Below are positions 31,908 through 39,764 of a stretch of DNA of 64,000 bases, piece after piece. The DNA lies in contig JBLMZA010000081.1 in the NCBI GenBank assembly GCA_050258555.1, positions 62,001 to 126,000 of the forward strand, read 5' to 3'. The notes under the pieces are model-generated. The model was not told the DNA's origin. It did no database searches and saw nothing but the letters and a program-made list of their open reading frames with translations. The stretch is from CAISDA01 sp050258555. Lineage in GTDB: Bacteria > Bacteroidota > Ignavibacteria > UBA10030 > UBA8401. How positions within the stretch are numbered: position 1 is the first letter of the stretch; the number at the start of each line of letters is the position of its first letter. Made by a program: the position numbers and the translations under genes.

Positions 31908-33509
31908 TCAGGCCGCGCTTTCGGTCCCGGAAGGGCGCTGCGCCTCCGCAGCCTCGGAGGGTTCGCACTCGTCTGCGGCGCGCGCGGTGATGGGCAGGAG
32001 CACGGTGAATGTGCTTCCTTTGTGGAGCTCGCTTTCGACCAGGATCTCGCCGCCGTGCGCCTCGACGACCCACTTGGCGATCGAGAGCCCGAGCCCGGTG
32101 CCGCCCATCTCGCGCGAGCGGCCCTTGTCCACGCGGTAGAACCGGTCGAAGATCTTCGGAAGCTGGTCTTCCGGAATGCCGATGCCCGTATCGGAGACCT
32201 GAATGACGGCAAAGCCGTTATCCTGCGTGAGCGAAAGCCGGACTTCGCCCTCCTCGGGCGTGTACTTGATGGCGTTGCTCAGAAGGTTCAACAGCATCTG
32301 ATGCAGCCGCACGTCGTCGCCCAGCATCGTGATCTCGTCCAGGCGCTGCAGGATGACGCAGATATTCTTCGGCTCGGCGAGAATGGCGCTGTCTTCAAAA
32401 AGCTCCTTGACGACCGCTGCAAGCGAGACTTCCTGCAGATTGAGCGTGAAGTGTCCCACATCGGCCTTGGCCAGCGTGAGCAGATTGTCGATGATCGAGC
32501 TCATGCGCATGATCTCATCGAGCGTGCTGGAGAGCACAAGCCGGTACTCGTCGTTGGTCTGCTGCGCGCGCAGCGCCATCTCGATTTCGCCGCGCATGAT
32601 GGTCAGAGGCGTTCTCAGTTCGTGCGAGGCGTCGATCGAAAACTGCTGTATCTGGTCGAAGGAATGCTGCAGGCGCCCGATCATGTCGTTGAATGTCGAG
32701 ACGAGTCTGCCCAGCTCGTCGTTCACGCCCTTGTGCGGAATGCGCTGGTCAAGGTTCTGCGCGGTGATGTCGCGCGCCGTCTGCGTGATCGTATCGACCG
32801 GCTGGAGGCTCGCCTTGGCCAGGAAGAAACCGCCGAGCACGGAGATGAGCAGCGAGGCCGGCACCATGATGATGAACAGCGAAAAGAGATTGCTTAATAC
32901 CTCGAAGACTTCCGACTCGGGATACGCCACGTAAATTTTCGCCACCGGACTCTGCGTCACGGCCAGGCGCAGGGGCTGCCCCTTCGCATTGTAGATGGTG
33001 ACGAGCTTGATCGTGTTGTAGGGAATGTCCTCGAAGAAGATTTCCTCCTTTCCCAGGCTGTAGGAGCGGTAGAGGATTTCATCGTTCCGGTCGCGGATCT
33101 GTATGATCTGCTTCTTGGGACTCAGGAGCGTGTGTTCGTAGATCTGATTCCAGATCTCATCGAAGGCCGCGGAATCGGGCTCGACGACTTCGACGGCCGA
33201 TTCGCGCGCGATCTTTTTCTCGCCGTTTTTCTTTTCCGATGCCGCCGCCGCGGCAGCCGGCGGATGGGGTTTCGTGCGGTGGCGCTTGAGCTTGACTTTC
33301 TTCGCCTGCGGCTCGATGAAGTTCTTGAGCCAGACGACCTCGTTGCGGAGCGAATAATCGAGGCTGGCAAAGAGCTTTTCCTGCGTGAAGAAGTACGAGG
33401 CGGCGCCGAAGCCGAAGAGCGTGGCCCCGACGATGAGCGTGTACCAGAATGTGAGCTTGACGCGTATCGACTGGAAGAGCTTGGTTTGTATCAGTGTGAA
33501 AAGTTTCAC
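31908..33509 (-). CDS. Sensor histidine kinase (HAMP-HisKA-HATPase)
   Basis: The 533-residue membrane kinase has a first membrane helix at about 18-42, a periplasmic domain (43-207) with a Lys/Pro/poly-Ala segment near 75-100, a second helix (208-234), HAMP (235-285), a HisKA domain with His296 in DASHELRTPLT, and an ATPase domain with N, G1 and G2 boxes (LLNLLSNAIKYT, VSDTGIGIPEDQ, GGTGLGLSIAK). The start is GTG 33509, one base after the stop of the response regulator, so the pair is one operon. The stimulus is unknown. Low-complexity Ala/Lys content in the sensor domain is unusual. Confidence 0.93.
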   Translation of the reverse strand: MKLFTLIQTKLFQSIRVKLTFWYTLIVGATLFGFGAASYFFTQEKLFASLDYSLRNEVVWLKNFIEPQAKKVKLKRHRTKPHPPAAAAAASEKKNGEKKIARESAVEVVEPDSAAFDEIWNQIYEHTLLSPKKQIIQIRDRNDEILYRSYSLGKEEIFFEDIPYNTIKLVTIYNAKGQPLRLAVTQSPVAKIYVAYPESEVFEVLSNLFSLFIIMVPASLLISVLGGFFLAKASLQPVDTITQTARDITAQNLDQRIPHKGVNDELGRLVSTFNDMIGRLQHSFDQIQQFSIDASHELRTPLTIMRGEIEMALRAQQTNDEYRLVLSSTLDEIMRMSSIIDNLLTLAKADVGHFTLNLQEVSLAAVVKELFEDSAILAEPKNICVILQRLDEITMLGDDVRLHQMLLNLLSNAIKYTPEEGEVRLSLTQDNGFAVIQVSDTGIGIPEDQLPKIFDRFYRVDKGRSREMGGTGLGLSIAKWVVEAHGGEILVESELHKGSTFTVLLPITARAADECEPSEAAEAQRPSGTESAA

Positions 33510-33510
33510 G

Positions 33511-34224
33511 TCACGTCTCTTTCATCATGTATCCGACGCCGCGGATGGTGTGCAGGAGCTTGTTGTCCGATCCTCCGTCGATTTTTGCCCGCAAATGGTT
33601 GATGTAGACGTCGATGATGTTGGTGCCGGTGTCGAAATTGTAGTTCCAGATGTGCTCCGAGATCGTCGTGCGCGTCAGGATCGTGTTCTTGTTGCGGATG
33701 AAGTATTCAAGCAGCATGTACTCCTTCGCCGTCAGGTCGATCTGCCGCGCGCCGCGCCGGGCCTTGTGCGTCACCAGATCGAGCGTCAGGTCGGCGATCG
33801 TCAGCGTCGTGGACTTCTCGGCGGTCTTCCGGCGCAGGAGCGAGCGCACGCGCGCCAAGAGCTCCGCGATCGCAAACGGCTTCACGAGGTAATCATCCGC
33901 CCCGGTGTCGAGTCCGCGCACCTTGTCCTCGACCGAGCCTTTGGCCGTGATCATCAGCACCGGGGTCGCATCGCCTTCGGCCCGGATTTCCTGCAGGAGC
34001 ATGAGCCCGTCCTTTTTCGGCATGAGGATGTCCATGATGACCAGATCGAAGGGAGAGGCCTGGAGCAGGAGCTTGCCTTTTTCGCCGTCGGGGGCCGTTT
34101 CGACAGAGTAATTTTCCTCTTCCAACCCCTTTTTGATGAAAGCGGAGACTTTCTTTTCGTCTTCGACCAGCAGGATGCGCGGCTTCCAGTCGCCGGCCTG
34201 GGTTTCGTCGTCAGTAGTTCGCAT
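33511..34224 (-). CDS. OmpR/PhoB-type response regulator
   Basis: The 237-residue regulator has a receiver domain (about 14-128; ILLVEDEKKV, Asp65 in LVIMDILMPKKDG, Lys in DYLVKPFAIAELL) and a winged-helix DNA-binding domain (about 145-235; LTAKEYMLLEYFI, DVYINHLRAKID, IRGVGYMM). It is the partner of the kinase that follows it directly. ATG 34224 is chosen because the conserved domain begins shortly after; a longer in-frame start at 34332 would run through the promoter region. Confidence 0.93.
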   Translation of the reverse strand: MRTTDDETQAGDWKPRILLVEDEKKVSAFIKKGLEEENYSVETAPDGEKGKLLLQASPFDLVIMDILMPKKDGLMLLQEIRAEGDATPVLMITAKGSVEDKVRGLDTGADDYLVKPFAIAELLARVRSLLRRKTAEKSTTLTIADLTLDLVTHKARRGARQIDLTAKEYMLLEYFIRNKNTILTRTTISEHIWNYNFDTGTNIIDVYINHLRAKIDGGSDNKLLHTIRGVGYMMKET

Positions 34225-34286
34225 GGATAGAGTGCACACGTCAATAAGGAACAGTGAGCCGGCAAGCGCAGGCTGCCGGATATTTA

Positions 34287-34315
34287 AAAATAGGCGATTC
34301 TTGGCTGGAATGCAA
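34287..34315 (-). promoter_or_regulatory. Candidate sigma-70 promoter of the two-component operon
   Basis: On the minus strand TTGCAT (34315-34310) and TATTTT (34292-34287) are 17 bases apart, upstream of the regulator ATG at 34224. A hairpin CCGGCA (34259-34264) with TGCCGG (34274-34279) lies in the leader. Confidence 0.5.
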
Positions 34316-34339
34316 CTTGCGTTGCTTTTCACTCAAAAT

Positions 34340-34367
34340 TTGACGTAATTTGTGTCGACTCTATCAA
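34340..34367 (+). promoter_or_regulatory. Sigma-70-type promoter of enolase
   Basis: TTGACG at 34340-34345 and TATCAA at 34362-34367 with a 16-base spacer, about 50 bases before the enolase ATG. The -10 begins TATC, as in the promoters at 39684 and 41823. Confidence 0.6.
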
Positions 34368-34417
34368 TAAACAACGCTGTCCAATCCAATACCAGACAAT
34401 GAAGAAGGAGTGCTCGT

Positions 34418-35707
34418 ATGTTATATATTGAAGATGTGTGGGCCCGCGAAATACTCGATTCACGCGGCAATCCGACCGTGGAAGTCGATGTCGTGCTCGA
34501 AGACGGAACGATCGGCCGCGCGGCCGTGCCGAGCGGCGCCTCGACCGGCGAACATGAGGCGGTCGAACTGCGCGACGGCGATGCCGGCCGCTATCTGGGC
34601 AAGGGCGTCCAGAAGGCCGTCGAGAACGTGAACGACGTCATCGCCGACGAACTCATCGGCTTCGAAGCCGACGATCAGGTGGGCATCGACAACCTGATGA
34701 TCGAATTGGACGGCACGCCGACCAAGTCGAAACTCGGCGCCAATGCCATGCTGGCCGTGTCGCTTGCATCGGCCAAAGCGGCCGCCAACTTCTTCGGTCA
34801 GCCGCTCTATCGCTACATCGGCGGCACCAACGCCAAGATCCTGCCGACGCCCATGATGAACATCATCAACGGCGGACGCCACGCCGACAACAACGTCGAC
34901 TTCCAGGAATTCATGATCGTGCCGGCCAACGCCGAAACATTCGCCGAAGCGCTGCGCATGGGCACGGAAGTGTTCCATTCGCTCAAAGGCGTGCTGAAGA
35001 AAAAAGGCTACAACACGGCCGTCGGCGATGAAGGCGGATTCGCACCGAGCCTGAAATCGAACACCGAAGCCCTGGATGTGATCATGGAAGCGATCACGAA
35101 AGCCAACTACACGCCCGGCAAGGATGTCTTCATCGCGCTCGATCCGGCGGCAAGCGAGATGTACCAGGAGGACGGCACGTACCTCTTCTACAAATCGACG
35201 CAGGAAAAATATTCGGCCGAGAAGATGGTCGAATTCTGGAAGAACTGGGCGGAGAACTATCCGATCGTCTCGATCGAGGACGGCATGGCCGAAAACGACT
35301 GGAACGGATGGAAGCTCCTGACGCAGACATTGGGCAACAAGATCCAGCTGGTGGGCGATGATCTGTTCGTGACGAACACCGAATTCCTCTCGAAGGGCAT
35401 CGACCTCGGCGTCGCCAATTCGATCCTGATCAAGGTCAACCAGATCGGCACGCTCACCGAGACGTTGGATGCAATCGAGATGGCAAAGCGCGCGCACTAC
35501 ACGGCCATCGTGAGCCACCGCTCGGGAGAGACCGAGGATTCGACGATCGCCGATATCGCCGTTGCCACGAACGCCGGCCAGATCAAGACCGGCTCGACCA
35601 GCCGCACGGACCGCATCGCGAAGTACAACCAGCTTCTGCGCATTGAAGAGGAGCTCGATACGAACGCGATCTATGCCGGACTCGGTGCGTTCAATTTCAA
35701 ACTCTGA
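34418..35707 (+). CDS. eno: Enolase
   Basis: The 429-residue protein is a full-length enolase, converting 2-phosphoglycerate to phosphoenolpyruvate in glycolysis. It shows the N-terminal REILDSRGNPTVEVDV, the mobile loop SGASTGEHEAVELRDGD, NIINGGRHADNNVDFQEFMI, the signature ILIKVNQIGTLTETLDAI and the catalytic SHRSGETEDSTIADIAV. GAAGGAG precedes ATG 34418. It is a single-gene unit flanked by a promoter and a strong terminator. No unusual feature is seen. Confidence 0.98.
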   Translation: MLYIEDVWAREILDSRGNPTVEVDVVLEDGTIGRAAVPSGASTGEHEAVELRDGDAGRYLGKGVQKAVENVNDVIADELIGFEADDQVGIDNLMIELDGTPTKSKLGANAMLAVSLASAKAAANFFGQPLYRYIGGTNAKILPTPMMNIINGGRHADNNVDFQEFMIVPANAETFAEALRMGTEVFHSLKGVLKKKGYNTAVGDEGGFAPSLKSNTEALDVIMEAITKANYTPGKDVFIALDPAASEMYQEDGTYLFYKSTQEKYSAEKMVEFWKNWAENYPIVSIEDGMAENDWNGWKLLTQTLGNKIQLVGDDLFVTNTEFLSKGIDLGVANSILIKVNQIGTLTETLDAIEMAKRAHYTAIVSHRSGETEDSTIADIAVATNAGQIKTGSTSRTDRIAKYNQLLRIEEELDTNAIYAGLGAFNFKL

Positions 35708-35723
35708 GACACGCTTTGATTGC

Positions 35724-35767
35724 GGCCTCTCCTGCCGTGTCGGTATGACCGGGCAGGAGAGGCCTTT
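35724..35767 (+). terminator. Terminator after enolase
   Basis: GGCCTCTCCTGCC at 35724-35736 and GGCAGGAGAGGCC at 35752-35764 form a perfect 13-bp stem followed by TTTC. Confidence 0.85.
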
Positions 35768-35814
35768 CATACGCAGACACATTCACTCAACCGACATCCC
35801 ACACATACACACAT

Positions 35815-37218
35815 ATGGCACACATCAAATTTGGAACAGACGGCTGGCGCGCCGTGATCGCCGATGACTTCACGATCGCCAACGTCCGGAAAGTTGCGCT
35901 GGCAACCGCCCGATACTTCGCCGGCCATGCAAAAGTCATGAACGGGATCGTGATCGGATACGACGCGCGCTTCATGTCCAGGGAATTTGCCCATGCATCG
36001 GCGCAGGTCATCGCCTCGGCCGGCGTGAAGGTGCTCCTGGCCGACAAGATCAGCTCCACGCCGATGACATCGCTTGCCATCGTGAAGAAGAAAGCGGCCG
36101 GCGGCGTGGTGATCACCGCCAGCCACAATCCCGCCCAGTACAACGGCTTCAAGATCAAGGGCGACTTCGGCGGCCCGGCGCATCCCGAGATGGTCGATGA
36201 GGTGGAACGCGAGCTTGCCCCGCTGCAGGATCTTCAGGAGCTTCCGATCAGCCTCGAGCCGTTCGAGAACCTCGTGAAGGCCAAGAAGATCCAGTTCCTG
36301 GATCTCACGAAGATCTACGTGGACGACATCAAAAAGAAGATCGAGTTCGATCTGATCCGTTCCACGAAGATCCGCATCATGTACGACGCGATGTACGGCG
36401 CGGGCATGGGAGTGCCCGAACTCCTGATGCCCGGCATCGCCTGCATCCGCAACGAGTTCAATCCGGGATTTGCCGGCGGGCACCCCGAGCCGCTGGCCCA
36501 GAATCTTGAAGAGCTTTCGATGGAAGTGCGCGAAGGCAAATACCACATCGGCATCGCCACCGACGGCGACGCGGACCGCGTCGGCGCCATCGACGAGAAG
36601 GGCAACTTCGTCGACTCGCACCGCATCTTCGCCATCCTCCTGAAGTATCTCATCGAACGCAAACACATGAAGGGCGCCGTGGCCAAGAGCCTCTCGGTCT
36701 CCGAAATCATACCGAGAATGTGCGAGAAATACGGCGTCAAGATGCATGAGACCAAAGTCGGCTTCAAGTACCTCTGCCGGCTCATGACCGAAGAGGATAT
36801 CCTCATCGCGGGCGAAGAGTCCGGAGGCCTCGGCGTGAAAGGCCACCTGCCCGAACGCGACGGCATCTTCATCGGATTCCTGCTGGCCGAGATCATGGCC
36901 GTGCGCCGCAAGAAGCTCTCGGAGCTCGTCAACGAACTCTTTGCCGAATACGGCGAGTATCACTTCGGGCGCATCGATCTGCATGTGACGCCGGCGCAGA
37001 AGGAAACGATCGCCGCATTCTATTCGAAGCTGCCCAAGAAGATCGGCGCCTTCCCGATTGTGCGCACCGATACGACCGACGGATACAAATTCTTCACGAA
37101 AGACGGATGGATCCTCGTGCGGGCATCCGGAACCGAGCCGCTCTTCCGCGTCTATGCGGAAGCCAATTCACCGGCAAAGGTCCAGGCCATGCTGAAAGCC
37201 GCCACAAAGGTCCATTAA
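35815..37218 (+). CDS. Alpha-D-phosphohexomutase (phosphoglucomutase/phosphomannomutase family)
   Basis: The 467-residue enzyme shows all four family sites: phosphoserine loop TASHNPAQYNG with Ser103, metal site DGDADRVG beginning at Asp250, sugar-binding GEESGG near residue 340, and the phosphate-binding loop RASGTEPLFRVYAE near the C-terminus. It interconverts hexose 1- and 6-phosphates and so supplies nucleotide-sugar synthesis. The exact sugar (glucose, mannose or glucosamine) cannot be decided from these motifs. It follows enolase but is separated from it by a terminator. Confidence 0.93.
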   Translation: MAHIKFGTDGWRAVIADDFTIANVRKVALATARYFAGHAKVMNGIVIGYDARFMSREFAHASAQVIASAGVKVLLADKISSTPMTSLAIVKKKAAGGVVITASHNPAQYNGFKIKGDFGGPAHPEMVDEVERELAPLQDLQELPISLEPFENLVKAKKIQFLDLTKIYVDDIKKKIEFDLIRSTKIRIMYDAMYGAGMGVPELLMPGIACIRNEFNPGFAGGHPEPLAQNLEELSMEVREGKYHIGIATDGDADRVGAIDEKGNFVDSHRIFAILLKYLIERKHMKGAVAKSLSVSEIIPRMCEKYGVKMHETKVGFKYLCRLMTEEDILIAGEESGGLGVKGHLPERDGIFIGFLLAEIMAVRRKKLSELVNELFAEYGEYHFGRIDLHVTPAQKETIAAFYSKLPKKIGAFPIVRTDTTDGYKFFTKDGWILVRASGTEPLFRVYAEANSPAKVQAMLKAATKVH

Positions 37219-37257
37219 CGCATCGGCATTCATTTTTCCATCATCTGCAGAGCTTTA

Positions 37258-37308
37258 GCCAGGGCGGCGGCACCCCGCCGTCCTGGCAATTGAGCCATTG
37301 CCTCAATT
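37258..37308. other. Two consecutive perfect or near-perfect hairpins
   Basis: A 13-bp stem with one G-T wobble (GCCAGGGCGGCGG at 37258-37270, CCGCCGTCCTGGC at 37275-37287, 4-base loop) is followed directly by AATTGAG (37288-37294) and CTCAATT (37302-37308). Neither has a T-run. They separate the phosphohexomutase from the GalT-like gene and may end transcription, protect an mRNA end or bind a regulator. Confidence 0.65.
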
Positions 37309-37359
37309 TGACGAATCTTCTCTGGCATGTTGTTTGTTTACTATTATAGATGAGGCAGA

Positions 37360-38724
37360 ATGAATGGTGGAAAGATTCTTGTGGGGCATGAGCCAATGAT
37401 TGCACGAAATTACAGTTCGTATTACAACGTGATGCCGGACGGAACGGTCAAGCAGATGAATCCGTTCACGGGCACTGAGGTCTGGTCGGTGGTGGGGCGC
37501 GGCAACAAGCCCATCTCGAACGGGCACATGCCCGAGCCGAAGGTGCTTGCGCCGAAGCCGCGCCGGGAAAATTACTGCAGCTTCTGCGAGACGCGGTATT
37601 TCGAGACGCCGCCCGAGAAGGCGCGCCTGATCAAGCGCGACGGCGAGTACGAGATGATCATGCACCTGGCGCCTGATCAGTACGAGGACACGGTGGCGGA
37701 ATTCCGGCGCACCGGCAACATGTTCGAGATCGTGACGGTCGACTACTGGAAGAAGAACTACGGCTACCGTCTGACCAACGCCGCCACCGCATGGCGCGAC
37801 GCCTATATCGGCAACAACCGGGGCGCAGAACACATCAACGCCATCATCAACTTCAAACTGCGGCAGGCAGGCAAGACCGAGGAGCAGATCCGGCGCAAGT
37901 CGCAGTTCGACAAGCTGCACATGGCCGACGCCTTCTTCGGCGGATGCCATGAGCTCATCATCGCCCGCAAGCATTATCTGGACCACGCCGAGACGGACAA
38001 TCAGCTCTATTCCTCGGGCGAGATGACGCGCGAAGAGCATTATCAGTATTTCAAATTCACGATCGATGCGATGCGCGACATCCTGGAATACAACCGGTAT
38101 GTCCGCTATATCAGCGTCTTCCAGAACTGGCTCCGGCCCGCCGGCGCATCGGTCGACCATCTGCACAAGCAGATCGTCGGGCTCGATGAGTGGGGCGCGT
38201 TGATCTCGGACCAGATCCAGATGGTGCGCCAGGATCCGAACGTGTTCAACGAGCTCGGCGCGAATTTCGCCGCGCAGTACAACCTCGTCTTCGCCGAGAA
38301 CGATTACGCGATCGCCTTCGTCGGCATCGGACACCGCTTCCCCACGATCGAGATTTATTCGAAGTCGTATTACTCGCGTCCGTATGAGCATACGGAGGAG
38401 GAACTGCGCGGATTCTCCAACCTCGTCCATGCCTGCCATGCCGCCATGGGAAGCCAGATCTCCTGCAACGAGGAATGGTATTACACGCCGGTCGACGCGG
38501 TCTACAAGATTCCCTGGCACGTGCTCCTGAAGTGGCGCATCAACGTGCCGGCGGGATTTGAAGGCGGAACCAATATCTACATCAATCCGATCACGCCGAT
38601 CGATCTGCGAGACAAACTGGTGCCGCGGTTCTACCAGCTCCGAAGCGAAGGCATCATCGAGAACTTTCCGATCGCCGAAGAGTGCAATCTCACACCCAAT
38701 CCGCTCAAGTACTATTTGAAGTAG
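37360..38724 (+). CDS. Galactose-1-phosphate uridylyltransferase-like protein (DUF4921/HIT superfamily)
   Basis: The 454-residue protein resembles the GalT-like DUF4921 family. It carries a possible zinc pair CSFC (near residue 76) and an HIT-type active-site motif DHLHKQ (near residue 266-271), where GalT uses HxHxQ with a nucleotidylated His. Members are taken to be nucleotidyl transferases acting on sugar phosphates, but specificity is not known. Its neighbour is a phosphohexomutase, which fits a sugar-nucleotide role. ATG 37360 is preferred for length; ATG 37396 is possible. Confidence 0.78.
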   Translation: MNGGKILVGHEPMIARNYSSYYNVMPDGTVKQMNPFTGTEVWSVVGRGNKPISNGHMPEPKVLAPKPRRENYCSFCETRYFETPPEKARLIKRDGEYEMIMHLAPDQYEDTVAEFRRTGNMFEIVTVDYWKKNYGYRLTNAATAWRDAYIGNNRGAEHINAIINFKLRQAGKTEEQIRRKSQFDKLHMADAFFGGCHELIIARKHYLDHAETDNQLYSSGEMTREEHYQYFKFTIDAMRDILEYNRYVRYISVFQNWLRPAGASVDHLHKQIVGLDEWGALISDQIQMVRQDPNVFNELGANFAAQYNLVFAENDYAIAFVGIGHRFPTIEIYSKSYYSRPYEHTEEELRGFSNLVHACHAAMGSQISCNEEWYYTPVDAVYKIPWHVLLKWRINVPAGFEGGTNIYINPITPIDLRDKLVPRFYQLRSEGIIENFPIAEECNLTPNPLKYYLK

Positions 38725-38759
38725 CGCCGCACGCGATTGCTGCCGCACCATGAGAGCAT

Positions 38760-38802
38760 AAAAAAGCGCATCGTTCCCCAGAAAGGAAGATGCGCTTTTT
38801 TT
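38760..38802. terminator. Bidirectional terminator between convergent genes
   Basis: AAAAAAGCGCATC at 38760-38772 and GATGCGCTTTTTTT at 38789-38802 make a stem flanked by A-run and T-run, serving the GalT-like gene on the plus strand and the gene at 38824-39603 on the minus strand. Confidence 0.92.
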
Positions 38803-38823
38803 ATCTTACTTGCGGTATTTCTT

Positions 38824-39603
38824 TTACTTCGAATGCTGTGCGCAGTACTGCGAGCCGGCCGAAGCCTTGCGCTTGCAACGCGTGCCGCTTTGCGTGAGCG
38901 CCTGGCACTGACGGGGGGCGGTTTTCTTCTGCGGCGCGCGTTCGGCCACGGCGGGCTTTTCCTGTTCGCGCTCGGGCGCTTCGATCATCTCGGCGATGGC
39001 CTGATGGATCGGCGCGTGCGCTTCCGGCACTGCCGGCTTCTCCTCGACGGGCGGTGCGAAGAGCTCGGGCTCGATGCGCAGCGTGATCGGCTGGTGCTTC
39101 TTTTCTGTTTCGGCAATGAGCGCGGAGACCGCCTGCTGCTTTTTGACGGCGGCATCGGCCGCGCCTTTGAGCGCCTGCTGCAGGATGAGCTCGGAGGATT
39201 CGGCGATCGCTTTTTTGAGCGTGAAGAAGATCACGAGACTCAAGCCGCCGACGGCAACGAGCGCAAGAATGAGCAGCGCCGTGCGCGTGTCGAGCGAGAC
39301 TTCGATCGCATCGATGCGGGCGGACTGTTCCGACTGCGCCTTCGACAACCCGGCGATCGAATCGGCGGTCTGCGCCGTCTGCGTCTGCGTCACACGCAGC
39401 GCTGACTGGAGGCTGTCGACGCGCTGGGCCAGGATGTTGAACGTCTTTTTCTGCGAAGCCTGGGTGCGCTGAAGGGCGCGGAGCGTGCTGTGCAGCTTGC
39501 GGAGCTCGGTCTGGAGTTCGGAGGACTCTGTCTGAACCTGCGTCTGTGCCGATGCCATGGAAAGGCAGAGGGCCGCCAGGATCACAACGTATAGTTTTTT
39601 CAT
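38824..39603 (-). CDS. Coiled-coil membrane protein with C-terminal Cys/His (DUF5763-like) motif
   Basis: The 259-residue protein has an N-terminal signal-like segment (1-19), a coiled coil (about 22-100), one membrane helix (about 107-131; TALLILALVAVGGLSLVIFF), a charged tail, and a final motif RQCQALTQSGTRCKRKA followed by SQYCAQH. This Cys-Cys-Cys-His pattern resembles DUF5763, a small possible zinc motif often found in phage and accessory proteins. With the coiled coil outside, the motif would be cytoplasmic. Function unknown. It is transcribed divergently from the peptidase M49 gene. Confidence 0.7.
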   Translation of the reverse strand: MKKLYVVILAALCLSMASAQTQVQTESSELQTELRKLHSTLRALQRTQASQKKTFNILAQRVDSLQSALRVTQTQTAQTADSIAGLSKAQSEQSARIDAIEVSLDTRTALLILALVAVGGLSLVIFFTLKKAIAESSELILQQALKGAADAAVKKQQAVSALIAETEKKHQPITLRIEPELFAPPVEEKPAVPEAHAPIHQAIAEMIEAPEREQEKPAVAERAPQKKTAPRQCQALTQSGTRCKRKASAGSQYCAQHSK

Positions 39604-39660
39604 GTGTGTGAGGAATTCGGTCGTATGATGAAGGGAATGCCTTCTTCCACTTATACTTGA

Positions 39661-39689
39661 TTGACAATATACTTAAAAATGTCTATCCT
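39661..39689 (+). promoter_or_regulatory. Sigma-70 promoter of the M49 peptidase gene
   Basis: A perfect TTGACA (39661-39666), 17 bases, then TATCCT (39684-39689). The start of transcription would be near 39697. This argues against the in-frame TTG at 39657 as start codon. Confidence 0.78.
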
Positions 39690-39764
39690 GCGCAAGGGAA
39701 ATTGAATCGGCCGGAATTAACCCCCGGCCCCGGCGGTTATACAAGAAAAGGAATTCCACACACC

